DNA from: M55B144 sp964550615
GTDB taxonomy: Bacteria > Bipolaricaulota > Bipolaricaulia > UBA7950 > UBA9294
DNA length: 30,689 nt
Direction of reading: 5' to 3'
Assembly: GCA_964550615.1 (NCBI GenBank)
Contig: CAZKAB010000023.1
Location: 1-30,689, forward strand
Within the stretch, counting starts at the first letter, position 1. The number at the start of each line of letters is the position of its first letter. This document shows, piece by piece, positions 23,625 to 30,689 of the stretch. The notes below the pieces were generated by a model. The model saw nothing but the letters and a program-made list of their open reading frames with translations, did no database searches and was not told the origin of the DNA. The translations under genes and the position numbers were made by a program.

Positions 23625-24488
23625 CTATTCCTCGCTTGCTGAATCAGAGCCCGGACTTACAGTGGGCTCCTCATATGCGGGGCTCTTCTTGATCACGTGC
23701 CGCGGACACTTCTCGATCGCTGCAGGGGCGGGGATCGATCTCGTCGGATCGAAGTAGGGAAGATCCTTCTTTTCATCCCATGTTACCTCTCCATCCGCAG
23801 ATACCTTAACACAGATCTGGCAATGCAGACATCCATCGGGGCAGCGCTTTCGTCCGGGAATGTCGCGCTTCGACAGATAGTTGCACGCCAGGTACTGCGG
23901 CATATCGGCAGGGACAAGCTCCGTCAAATGTTGTGGACACGCGGGGACACATAAGCCGCACCCGATACACGTGGACCAATCGACGGACGCCACATTTCGC
24001 TCCGGGTCGATCGTCATCGCCCCGGTGGGACAGACTGTTACACAATCCCCCATGCCGATGCAGGCAAATGAGCATTCGTTGAATCCGGAGGCAAGCTGCA
24101 CTGCTGCTTTGCAGCTCTCCAATCCTTCGTATGCGACGATCGAATGCGATCCGCCGGTGCAGTGCACAACCGCCTTCTTCCCGATGGTCGCTTCGGCCTT
24201 CAGTCCCAGGTGCTCCTCTAGTCTCTTGATGCCCTGCTTGTCCTGCGCCAACGTGGGGCAGGGAGTACGGGTGAAGACGCTCTTGTCCTTGGTCACCGCC
24301 TGCGCATAGGCAAAACATCCGGGATGCCCGCAGGCGCCGCAGTCTGCGCCTGGGAGGAATTCCCTGATCTTCGCTGCCTCGGCGAGTGACTCATCCTCTT
24401 TCGGAAGAAACTTGCTTGCAAGAAAGATCGCCAGCCCGGCGATGAAACCAATGAGAGACAGGAGGACTACCGTGAGTGTCGTGTGCAT
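23625..24488 (-). CDS. rnfB: Rnf complex subunit RnfB
   Basis: Iron-sulfur subunit that receives electrons from reduced ferredoxin, 287 residues. An N-terminal membrane helix (about 5-28) is followed by a [4Fe-4S] domain with Cys50, Cys53, Cys58 and Cys77 (CxxCxxxxC plus CP). Ferredoxin-type clusters follow: Cys139, Cys143, Cys149, Cys153 and Cys164, Cys167, Cys170, Cys174. A third cysteine group at Cys216, Cys220, Cys223 and Cys226 matches the CSVGCIGCGLC segment of clostridial RnfB, but the CP that should follow is a Ser (230), so the C-terminal cluster pair is partly lost or rearranged. The C-terminus is acidic and Ser-rich. Its ATG shares a base with the rnfA stop (TAATG). Last gene of the operon. 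Confidence 0.95.
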   Translation of the reverse strand: MHTTLTVVLLSLIGFIAGLAIFLASKFLPKEDESLAEAAKIREFLPGADCGACGHPGCFAYAQAVTKDKSVFTRTPCPTLAQDKQGIKRLEEHLGLKAEATIGKKAVVHCTGGSHSIVAYEGLESCKAAVQLASGFNECSFACIGMGDCVTVCPTGAMTIDPERNVASVDWSTCIGCGLCVPACPQHLTELVPADMPQYLACNYLSKRDIPGRKRCPDGCLHCQICVKVSADGEVTWDEKKDLPYFDPTRSIPAPAAIEKCPRHVIKKSPAYEEPTVSPGSDSASEE

Positions 24489-25063
24489 TAGATCATCCCT
24501 TTGAACGCGAGGAAGGAGAGGCCGAGGAGCATTGCGGTGATGAACGCGATCGGCGTTCCTCTAAATGCCTTGGGGGAATCCGCCAATTCCAGCCGTTCGC
24601 GGATTCCGGACATGATTATGAGGACCAACGTGAATCCCGCTCCCGCGCCAAGCGCCGCGACAAGCGATTCGATGAAGGAATACGCCTGGTCGATGTTGAT
24701 GAACGTTATCCCGAGCACCGCGCAGTTGGTCGTAATGAGCGGAAGGTAGATCCCGAGAGCGTTGTACAGAGTAAGATTGGTTCGCTTGATCGTCATCTCG
24801 ATGATCTGGACGAGCGAGGCGATGACGAGGATGAAGATTACGGTTCGCATGAACGCGGCTCCGTACGGAATTAGCAGGTAGTGATACAGCGGCCATGTAA
24901 CGGCCGACGCAACGAGCATTACCAGCAGTACGGCTATTCCCATGCTCACTGCACTCGATAGTTTCTTCGAAACTCCGAAGAATGGGCACAAACCCAGGAA
25001 TTTGGCCAACACCATGTTGTTGACCAGTGCCATGCCGAAGAAGATTGCAATCAGATTACTCAC
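24488..25063 (-). CDS. rnfA: Rnf complex subunit RnfA
   Basis: Integral membrane subunit, 191 residues, usual size, with six hydrophobic helices. Together with RnfE it is known to hold an intramembrane [2Fe-2S] cluster through conserved cysteines; here these are Cys26 (GLCPFFG) and Cys114 (TTNCAVLG). The end of the protein, LGLSFLAFKG, matches the family. The start is a GTG at 25063, eight bases inside rnfE, which keeps the conserved MSNLIAIFFG beginning. It overlaps rnfB by one base. Confidence 0.96.
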   Translation of the reverse strand: MSNLIAIFFGMALVNNMVLAKFLGLCPFFGVSKKLSSAVSMGIAVLLVMLVASAVTWPLYHYLLIPYGAAFMRTVIFILVIASLVQIIEMTIKRTNLTLYNALGIYLPLITTNCAVLGITFINIDQAYSFIESLVAALGAGAGFTLVLIIMSGIRERLELADSPKAFRGTPIAFITAMLLGLSFLAFKGMI

Positions 25064-25670
25064 CCTTACTCACCCCCATCCATCTAAACAGTGCCAACAG
25101 AGTTCCGATGACGAAGAACGCGCCCATCGGCAACATGAAAATCGCTACCGGGTTGTCGCTGAAGCCTGGGATGCTGAACAAGTGATGTCCGAACAAGGCG
25201 AGCTCTCCGGTTCCGAGCAACTCGCGGATGAACGAGATGAGAAGTATCGCTAGGCCGAACCCGGCCCCGATTCCAAGCGCGTCGGCGATAGAGTCGGAGA
25301 TGCCATTCTTGCTGGCAAACGCCTCTGCGCGCCCAAGGATGATGCAGTTCACCACGATCAGCGGGATGTACATCCCGAGAGACTTGCTGAGGGCAGGCAC
25401 AAATCCCTGCAGCATCAAATCAACGATCGTCACAAGCGTGGCGATGATAACGATGAATACGGGAATCCTCACTCGATCCGGAATCATGTTCCGGAGGAGC
25501 GCGATGATGAAGTTCGAGGCGATGAGCACGAACGTGAACGCTGCCGTCATACCAACGGCGTTGTCCAACGATGTGCTGACTGCCAGTGTCGGGCAGAGCC
25601 CGAGTAAGAGGATGAACGTCGGGTTCGACCGGATGATCCCCTTGGCGAAGTTCTTAGTGAAGGAGTGCAT
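25056..25670 (-). CDS. rnfE: Rnf complex subunit RnfE
   Basis: Integral membrane subunit homologous to RnfA, 204 residues, six helices in inverted topology. The paired cysteines that share the [2Fe-2S] cluster with RnfA are Cys26 (LLGLCPTLAV) and Cys109 (VVNCIILGRAEAFASKN). The beginning KNFAKGIIRSNPTF is typical. The start codon shares a base with the rnfG stop (TGATG). It forms part of the ion-translocating core of the ferredoxin:NAD+ oxidoreductase. Confidence 0.96.
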   Translation of the reverse strand: MHSFTKNFAKGIIRSNPTFILLLGLCPTLAVSTSLDNAVGMTAAFTFVLIASNFIIALLRNMIPDRVRIPVFIVIIATLVTIVDLMLQGFVPALSKSLGMYIPLIVVNCIILGRAEAFASKNGISDSIADALGIGAGFGLAILLISFIRELLGTGELALFGHHLFSIPGFSDNPVAIFMLPMGAFFVIGTLLALFRWMGVSKGE

Positions 25671-26215
25671 CAGTTGGTCCCTCCGTTATTGATTGCGTTT
25701 AGCTTGCTCAGGATCGCCTCTCTCACCCCGTTGATCACGGCGGACGAGCTGATGGTGGCTCCGGTGATTGCATCCACCTTGCCGCCGTCGCGAGAGAGTC
25801 TGACGTCGGTCGGGGCGAGCCCCTTGAATTGGCCGAGGAATGATTGATCGACGATCTTCGATCCCAGTCCGGGCGTCTCTTGCTGCGCGATGATCCTGAT
25901 GCCGCGCAGGCTGGCGTCCGGTTCCAGGCCGATAAGGATGTCGATCGTGCCACCGTATCCCTTGGGATAGGCCATAAACGCGTGCCCAAGCGGCTCGCCG
26001 TTCTTAAGCGGCGTGTACAACTCAGACGCCTCGTCGTATGTGTAGTCATCCATCTTTGGAAACAGTGTCGCCAGCATCTCGCTTACCGCGTCCCGTTTGA
26101 CGGTCGCGATCTTGTCTTTGGTGATCCCGTTGGTTAGTACCAAGGCGACAACGGAAATGAGAACGATCAGCGTCAAGAAGATTACGGGGAAAAACTCGTT
26201 TTTCTTCTTAGTCAT
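25670..26215 (-). CDS. rnfG: Rnf complex subunit RnfG (covalent FMN)
   Basis: Subunit with one N-terminal membrane helix (about 9-29) and an extracytoplasmic FMN-binding domain, 181 residues. The flavinylation motif TGAT is at 151-154, and FMN is expected on Thr154 by phosphoester bond, added by ApbE. The ETPGLG segment (113-118) is also family-typical. The ATG overlaps the rnfD stop by four bases (ATGA). The presence of apbE at the head of the same operon supports covalent flavin attachment. Confidence 0.95.
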   Translation of the reverse strand: MTKKKNEFFPVIFLTLIVLISVVALVLTNGITKDKIATVKRDAVSEMLATLFPKMDDYTYDEASELYTPLKNGEPLGHAFMAYPKGYGGTIDILIGLEPDASLRGIRIIAQQETPGLGSKIVDQSFLGQFKGLAPTDVRLSRDGGKVDAITGATISSSAVINGVREAILSKLNAINNGGTN

Positions 26216-27171
26216 GCCGCCGCCTCCTTTGACCGCTTAACTCGACCGTATAGACGAGGCCTCACATAGCGGTCGATGAGTGGTGTGAACGCGTTCATCA
26301 ACAGGATCGAGTAACATACGCCCTCGGGCATGCTTCCCCATGTGCGGATTAGGACCACCAGCACGCCCGCACCAACGGCGAAGATGATCTTTCCGCGTGT
26401 AGTGAGAGGCGTTGTCACGTAGTCGGTGGCCATGAAGAATGCCCCCAACATCAGGCCGCCCGCGAGTACCTGGAACAGCGGATCCTGGCCGAGGATGAAG
26501 CTAAGAAGTGCCACAGTTCCGATGTAGAACACCGGCACCTGCCACTTGATGATGCGAAAGGCGATCAGAATCAGCCCGCCGATGAGTATCAACAATGCCG
26601 ACGTCTCACCGGCGCTTCCACCGACGTTTCCGAAGAATAGAGCCTTGTACAGTGCTCCTTTGCTCATGGTCCACGCGAATCCTTCCCCGAGCGGGGTGGC
26701 GGTCGCTACTCCGTCGGCGAGGAATGAATGGACTGGAGCTATCCAATGTGTGAGCGCACCGGCGAACGAGACGGTGGTAAATGCCCGCGCTGCGAGGGCG
26801 GGGTTGAATATGTTGTGGCCCAGCCCCCCAAACATCTCCTTGGCGACCGCGATGCTGAACACCGTGCCAACGACCACAATCCACAACGGTGTCCGTGGTG
26901 GCATCACCAGAATGAATAGGATCGCGGTGATTATCGCACTGCCGTCCATATGAAACGGACGTCTACGCATCGCCTTTGCCACATATTCAGTAAGTACTGC
27001 CGAGATGATGGCGGTGGCAAGCATGAGAAGTACATACGCGCCGAAAAAATAAACGGCACCAGCGGTTGGGAAGAACAGGGCGAGTATCACCAAGTACATG
27101 TCCCGCTTGATCGAGTGCGATCCGCGTAGATGTGGAGAAGGAGAGAGCACGAGTTGTTGGTTATTTTCCAT
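26212..27171 (-). CDS. rnfD: Rnf complex subunit RnfD (covalent FMN)
   Basis: Integral membrane subunit, 319 residues. The start was set at the ATG at 27171, which shares a base with the rnfC stop (TGATG) and gives the usual short start ending LVLSPSPHLR; the longer frame only reads into rnfC. Multiple membrane helices and GGLGHNIFNPALAARAF (about 115-131) identify the family. The FMN attachment site, normally SGATPL, reads TATPLGEG here, with the acceptor threonine kept (Thr159). FFMATDYVTTPLT is another conserved segment. Likely the membrane flavin subunit on the path to the ion pump. Confidence 0.95.
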   Translation of the reverse strand: MENNQQLVLSPSPHLRGSHSIKRDMYLVILALFFPTAGAVYFFGAYVLLMLATAIISAVLTEYVAKAMRRRPFHMDGSAIITAILFILVMPPRTPLWIVVVGTVFSIAVAKEMFGGLGHNIFNPALAARAFTTVSFAGALTHWIAPVHSFLADGVATATPLGEGFAWTMSKGALYKALFFGNVGGSAGETSALLILIGGLILIAFRIIKWQVPVFYIGTVALLSFILGQDPLFQVLAGGLMLGAFFMATDYVTTPLTTRGKIIFAVGAGVLVVLIRTWGSMPEGVCYSILLMNAFTPLIDRYVRPRLYGRVKRSKEAAA

Positions 27172-28502
27172 CACTTTACCCCCAGTTTCTGCAGCTCCGC
27201 CTTCCCGACCTTGATGAACGAGACGATCGGGATATTCGCTGGGCAGCCGTATGTACACGCCCCGCATTCCACACAGCTGGTGACGTGAAACTCGGTGAGC
27301 CTGTCGTAGTCCTCATGCTTGACCAAGTTGACGAATTGGAGCGGCATCAACCCCATCGGGCAGCTGTCGATGCAGCGGCCGCAGCGCACGCAGTCAAACT
27401 CGTAACGGATATCGCTCTTGTTGAGGAGGACGCAGTTGGTGCCCTTGATTGTCGGGGTGTCATAATAAGCCTGCGCTATTCCCATCATCGGACCGCCGAA
27501 GATCATCTCGTCGGCACCGGCGGCTGTTCCGCCGCACAGTTCGATCAGGTCTGACGCTGAAGTCCCGAAACGGACGACTAAATTCATCGGACTATTAACC
27601 ATGCCGGTAACCGTTACGACGCGTTCCACCAACGGTTTGCCGAGCACGATGGCATCATGAATGGCGGCGAGGGTGGCGACGTTCTGAACAAGTGCACCCA
27701 CATCCATCGGTAGACCTCCCTCGGGGACCTCGGCGCCGAGGATGCTCTTGACGAGGGTCTTCTCCGCCCCCATCGGATACTTGCCCGGGACCACGCGAAC
27801 GCTCACCGTTCCATCGAGCGATGCCGCTCTTATCTTGTCACGCATGTGCGCGATTGCCTGCGGCTTGTTGTCTTCGATTGCGATGTAGGCATTTTTCACG
27901 GACAGGATCTTCATGACAATCGCCAGCCCGCTTACGATCCGATCCGCCTCCTCGATCATCAGGCGATCATCGGCGGTGATATACGGCTCGCACTCCGCCC
28001 CGTTCACAATCACCGTTGCGATCGGCTTTGCCGCCGGCGGTTGGAGCTTGACATGCGTAGGAAACGTTGCCCCACCCAATCCCACGATCCCCGCGTCCTG
28101 AACCCGCGTCAGCAGTTCGTCTGCGGAGAGGCTCTTCCAGTCTACGGGGGAGAGAGTGACCCATTGGTCATCACCATCGGACTCGATAATAACTCCGGGG
28201 ACCGGTTGGCCGGTGATTGGACTTGCCAGTGTGGGAAGCTGCTTCACTGTTCCGGAGATCGTGGCATGAATCGGAGCTGAGACAAAACCGCCTGCCTCAG
28301 CGATCTTTTCGCCGGTCTTTACCTGGTCGCCTCGGCTGACGAGTACCTTGGCCGGGGCGCCGATATGCTGCTGCAACGGGAGCGTCACCGAGTGAGGCAG
28401 AGGTGCACGCTCGATTCCCTTTCCCGCCGCCAGCTTGTGTGACGGTGGGTGCACTCCGGCGGGACGTCTCAACCCCAACACCTCTAACAGATGCGTGTTC
28501 AT
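27171..28502 (-). CDS. rnfC: Rnf complex subunit RnfC (NADH site)
   Basis: Peripheral subunit carrying the NAD(H)/FMN site and two [4Fe-4S] clusters, 443 residues, resembling NuoF in part. The nucleotide-binding motif GLGGATFPTHVKL is at 141-153, and NGAECEPY follows at about 168-175. The two cluster motifs are Cys371, Cys374, Cys377, Cys381 and Cys410, Cys413, Cys416, Cys420. An N-terminal barrel-sandwich segment (SAPIHATISGTV) matches the family. The ATG overlaps the apbE stop by four bases. C-terminal extensions found in proteobacterial RnfC are absent, as in most anaerobe forms. Confidence 0.96.
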   Translation of the reverse strand: MNTHLLEVLGLRRPAGVHPPSHKLAAGKGIERAPLPHSVTLPLQQHIGAPAKVLVSRGDQVKTGEKIAEAGGFVSAPIHATISGTVKQLPTLASPITGQPVPGVIIESDGDDQWVTLSPVDWKSLSADELLTRVQDAGIVGLGGATFPTHVKLQPPAAKPIATVIVNGAECEPYITADDRLMIEEADRIVSGLAIVMKILSVKNAYIAIEDNKPQAIAHMRDKIRAASLDGTVSVRVVPGKYPMGAEKTLVKSILGAEVPEGGLPMDVGALVQNVATLAAIHDAIVLGKPLVERVVTVTGMVNSPMNLVVRFGTSASDLIELCGGTAAGADEMIFGGPMMGIAQAYYDTPTIKGTNCVLLNKSDIRYEFDCVRCGRCIDSCPMGLMPLQFVNLVKHEDYDRLTEFHVTSCVECGACTYGCPANIPIVSFIKVGKAELQKLGVK

Positions 28503-29575
28503 AACCCACCCTTTTTGTATTCTTCGTACGCGCCGACACCGGTGGAGCCATACAATTGCTGTGGATCGTCGTATCCGATGATAAGCGCTTCTACGCTGTC
28601 AATGCGGTTCACCAAGTCAATGCCTTCCTGCGGTCCAAGCACAAACACCGCCGTTGCCAGGGCATCCGCCTGCATGCATGTCGGGGCGATTACACTTGCG
28701 CTCGATGACGAATGAGAAGAGTAGCCGGTGCGGGGATCCATAATGTGCCCCACCTGTGCTGCCGGATCGAAGAAGCGCTCGTAGTTTCCCGATGTGGCAA
28801 TGGCTCCATCGCTGATGGCAAATGTGACTATCGAATCGGCGGAATCATCGGGGTTGCGCAACGCCAACTCCCATTTCTTCCCCCCGGGCTTGCCGCCGAA
28901 TACGCCGATGTCTCCCCCGGCGTCGATCAGCGCATGCTCGATTCCCATGCTTCTTAGGGCGGCCAATCCCTGATCGACCGCGTATCCTTTGGCTATTCCT
29001 CCCAGTGTGATCCTCATGCCAGGGGCGAGGGCGATCGCTCTCGACGGCGAATCGACCAGCTCTATTCGATTAGCGCCGATCAGGGCCATTGTCTGCGCAA
29101 TCGTTTCCTGCTGTTTCTCGGCATCGAGGTCCCAGAATTGTTGCGTTGCTCCTTCCTTGTACTGCCACAGCTCGAGAAGCGGCTCAACGGTAATGTCAAA
29201 CGTCCCTTCAGTGAGAGAGTAGTATGCCTTGGCTGCGGAGACGATCTGCCACAATTCGGGAGAAGGGGCATCCAGTCGCCCCCGCTCATTCAACTTGTAG
29301 GCCTCTGCTTGCGAGTCGTAGATAGAGGCAACATGCTCGACTTGAGCGATACGTGCAAACGCCTCGGCGATCGCCGCTTCAGCCGCTTTTGGGCTACGAT
29401 CATAGATTGTGATCGTCACCCAGGTGTCCATCATCTCGCGCCGGTCCTGGAAGGCGCTCATCGGCGGGGGGAATAGGACATCATTGACAACAAAGAGACC
29501 CACCAGCACACACAGAAGGACCAGCGGCACAATCAAGCGCATATGTCGTGACGTGCTATTCATCTGTGATCGCAC
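28499..29575 (-). CDS. apbE: FAD:protein FMN transferase ApbE
   Basis: Flavin transferase of 358 residues that attaches FMN to threonines of RnfG and RnfD using FAD. An N-terminal hydrophobic segment (about 13-32) acts as a signal or anchor, so the enzyme faces the outside. Motifs: YDRS near residue 58, GTFDITVEPLLELW, the FAD-binding LGGIAKGYAVDQGL, LIDAGGDIGVFGGK, and the metal-binding TSGNYERFF and HIMDPRTGYSS. The start is a GTG at 29575, just downstream of a GGGGGAG site; the ATG at 29563 is less well placed. It heads the rnf operon, directly behind a strong promoter. Confidence 0.95.
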   Translation of the reverse strand: MRSQMNSTSRHMRLIVPLVLLCVLVGLFVVNDVLFPPPMSAFQDRREMMDTWVTITIYDRSPKAAEAAIAEAFARIAQVEHVASIYDSQAEAYKLNERGRLDAPSPELWQIVSAAKAYYSLTEGTFDITVEPLLELWQYKEGATQQFWDLDAEKQQETIAQTMALIGANRIELVDSPSRAIALAPGMRITLGGIAKGYAVDQGLAALRSMGIEHALIDAGGDIGVFGGKPGGKKWELALRNPDDSADSIVTFAISDGAIATSGNYERFFDPAAQVGHIMDPRTGYSSHSSSSASVIAPTCMQADALATAVFVLGPQEGIDLVNRIDSVEALIIGYDDPQQLYGSTGVGAYEEYKKGGL

Positions 29576-29613
29576 GCTTCTCCCCCCTCAAGAGAAAATC
29601 GAGCCGGCCCCGA

Positions 29614-29642
29614 ATTTTAGCAACCCTAGTACGGCATGGCAA
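29614..29642 (-). promoter_or_regulatory. Promoter of the apbE-rnfCDGEAB operon
   Basis: On the minus strand, -35 TTGCCA (29637-29642) and -10 TAAAAT (29614-29619) are exactly 17 bases apart, each matching five of six consensus bases. Transcription would begin near 29607, about 32 bases before the apbE GTG. Confidence 0.8.
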
Positions 29643-29652
29643 CTTCGAGAGC

Positions 29653-29679
29653 GTGACAGTGTCCCTGTGGCTGTGTCAC
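29653..29679. promoter_or_regulatory. Dyad upstream of the rnf promoter, possible operator
   Basis: GTGACA (29653-29658) and TGTCAC (29674-29679) are perfect inverted half-sites separated by 15 bases, lying 10 bases upstream of the -35. This could bind a dimeric regulator; it could also be a chance dyad. The 199-base gap between apbE and the next gene otherwise holds only the promoter and terminator. Confidence 0.35.
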
Positions 29680-29716
29680 CCAGGATGTTTTTGACAGCGG
29701 GCCTACACACCAACAA

Positions 29717-29749
29717 GACACCGCGGCGTACTTCTCTGGCCGCGGTGTC
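29717..29749 (-). terminator. Terminator of the beta-barrel-like gene
   Basis: An 11-base perfect stem GACACCGCGGC/GCCGCGGTGTC with an 11-base loop lies about 32 bases after the stop of the gene ending at 29781. On the minus strand it is followed by TTGTTGGTGTGT, a modest T-rich run. Confidence 0.75.
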
Positions 29750-29780
29750 AATGTGCCTTCCGTCTCTCGGGGATCGATCC

Positions 29781-30689
29781 CTACCAGTCGACCTCCCAGC
29801 CGAAGGTGAGTTGCCAGATGGGATCTGTTGCGCGGAAGTTTACGCCGATTGAAAAGCGGAATGCATCGCTAATGACTTCGGTGAGGCTCATCGCCGTCAT
29901 CCCCCAGTCGAAGAGGGTGACATGCGAAGACTGGAAGTAGGTGCGCATCTCCCATTGCCCGGGCGATCCGCAACAGGATTCGGACGGCCCCCACAGGCGG
30001 AAACGTTCGAAATAGTCGGAGTATCCGGTGAGAGAAGCATTCTTGTCCTCTGCAAAGGACGTATCGGTGCGGACGCTGATCCCGTCAGGGAACGTCGTCT
30101 GAAACTGCAATCCGTAGATGGATATGCCGTCAATACTCAGGTCATCGCCGGTCAGCTCGCACAGAATGCGGAAACAGTCGAGCCAATCCGACTGGCAGTA
30201 TAGTGTGGTCTCCATGACCTTGCTTGTCAGCGAGAACGTCACCTCCGCGCGCAGGAAGATTCCGAATCCGACCATCTCCGTCGGGAGAATCGGGATATTG
30301 CGTGCGGTGAACGATACATGGTCAAACCCTTGCTGGGTAATGCTCAAGCTTGCTTGGAGATTGATATCGCAGTCGAGCCAGGTCCATCGTGCTGTCACGT
30401 CCTCGCTTGCAAAACAGAAGTTGAGGCCGGTTAACTTCGTCGTGCTGGTGACGGATGCATCTTCGATCTTCCAACTGGCAACAAGCTGATTGTATGAACT
30501 TGTCTGAGTTGGGGCGAGATAGAACGTGTGCGTGAGATAGAAATCGAAGAAGCCTGTCCGGGTGGTTGTCTGCCAGTACTGGAAATACTGCGGTCCGGTG
30601 GGATCGAATGACAGATTGGAGATGATGGAGAGCTCTCCCAGCGGGAAGCTTGCCGAGAACCGCAGAGAAGAGAACTCGTCTTCCGACCA
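29781..30689 (-). CDS. Beta-barrel-like exported protein (partial, 5' end outside window)
   Basis: The open frame runs unbroken from the right edge to a TAG at 29781, at least 302 residues, with no start in the window. An apparent start at 30398 is an internal GTG codon; the reading frame continues upstream without a stop. The protein alternates hydrophobic and polar residues with abundant Thr, Ser, Phe, Tyr and Trp, has turns rich in Asp, Gly and Asn, and ends in Glu-Val-Asp-Trp. A terminal aromatic after a beta strand is the outer-membrane barrel signature. Some cysteines occur (for example a pair near SESCCG). No family is recognised. It is followed by a good terminator and lies upstream of the apbE-rnf promoter. 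Confidence 0.7.
   Translation of the reverse strand, partial: WSEDEFSSLRFSASFPLGELSIISNLSFDPTGPQYFQYWQTTTRTGFFDFYLTHTFYLAPTQTSSYNQLVASWKIEDASVTSTTKLTGLNFCFASEDVTARWTWLDCDINLQASLSITQQGFDHVSFTARNIPILPTEMVGFGIFLRAEVTFSLTSKVMETTLYCQSDWLDCFRILCELTGDDLSIDGISIYGLQFQTTFPDGISVRTDTSFAEDKNASLTGYSDYFERFRLWGPSESCCGSPGQWEMRTYFQSSHVTLFDWGMTAMSLTEVISDAFRFSIGVNFRATDPIWQLTFGWEVDW

Overview
The window is 30.7 kb of a compact, moderately GC-rich bacterial genome with few gaps and many overlapping stop/start junctions. The gene content suggests a deep-branching, diderm, probably anaerobic bacterium. It has a complete Rnf ferredoxin:NAD+ oxidoreductase operon with its flavin transferase ApbE, pyruvate phosphate dikinase, a SpoVS homologue, exported lipoprotein-like and TPR proteins, and a C-terminally aromatic beta-rich protein that looks like an outer-membrane barrel. 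This would fit Bipolaricaulota/Acetothermia or a Thermotogota-like lineage, but that is inference from gene content, as there is no rRNA here.

Layout. 1-2.0 kb: the tail of a membrane protein, then a minus-strand pair encoding a TatT-like TPR protein and a PflA-type radical SAM protein behind a near-consensus promoter. 2.0-2.6 kb: a small lipoprotein. 2.6-5.6 kb: a minus-strand operon of isocitrate/isopropylmalate-type dehydrogenase, MmgE/PrpD protein and Nudix hydrolase. 5.8-6.7 kb: a PiT phosphate permease. 7.0-9.7 kb: ppdK with its own terminator. 9.8-12.7 kb: a minus-strand spoVS-argS-ftsY operon. 12.7-13.1 kb: non-coding DNA holding a short inverted-repeat element with the remnant of a GxxExxY gene.

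13.1-14.9 kb encodes a membrane-anchored protein of two tandem, catalytically degenerate peptidase-MA-like domains, possibly from a leaderless transcript. 14.9-19.9 kb is a plus-strand operon behind a strong promoter: an exported HEAT-like repeat protein, a peptide/solute-binding protein, a long hairpin, and two DppB/DppC-type permeases, with no ATPase genes. gyrA and tyrS follow (20.0-23.6 kb). 23.6-29.6 kb is the seven-gene apbE-rnfCDGEAB operon (minus strand), in which every junction overlaps. The window ends in a partial beta-barrel-like protein with a terminator behind it.

How the genes work together: Rnf (with covalent FMN added by ApbE) couples ferredoxin and NAD+ redox to an ion gradient; PPDK interconverts pyruvate and PEP; the peptide transporter and PiT bring in peptides and phosphate. 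Together they fit a fermentative, energy-limited anaerobe. The least explained parts are the pseudo-protease duplication, the HEAT-like protein tied to the binding-protein operon, the dehydrogenase/MmgE-PrpD pair, and the small inverted-repeat element.
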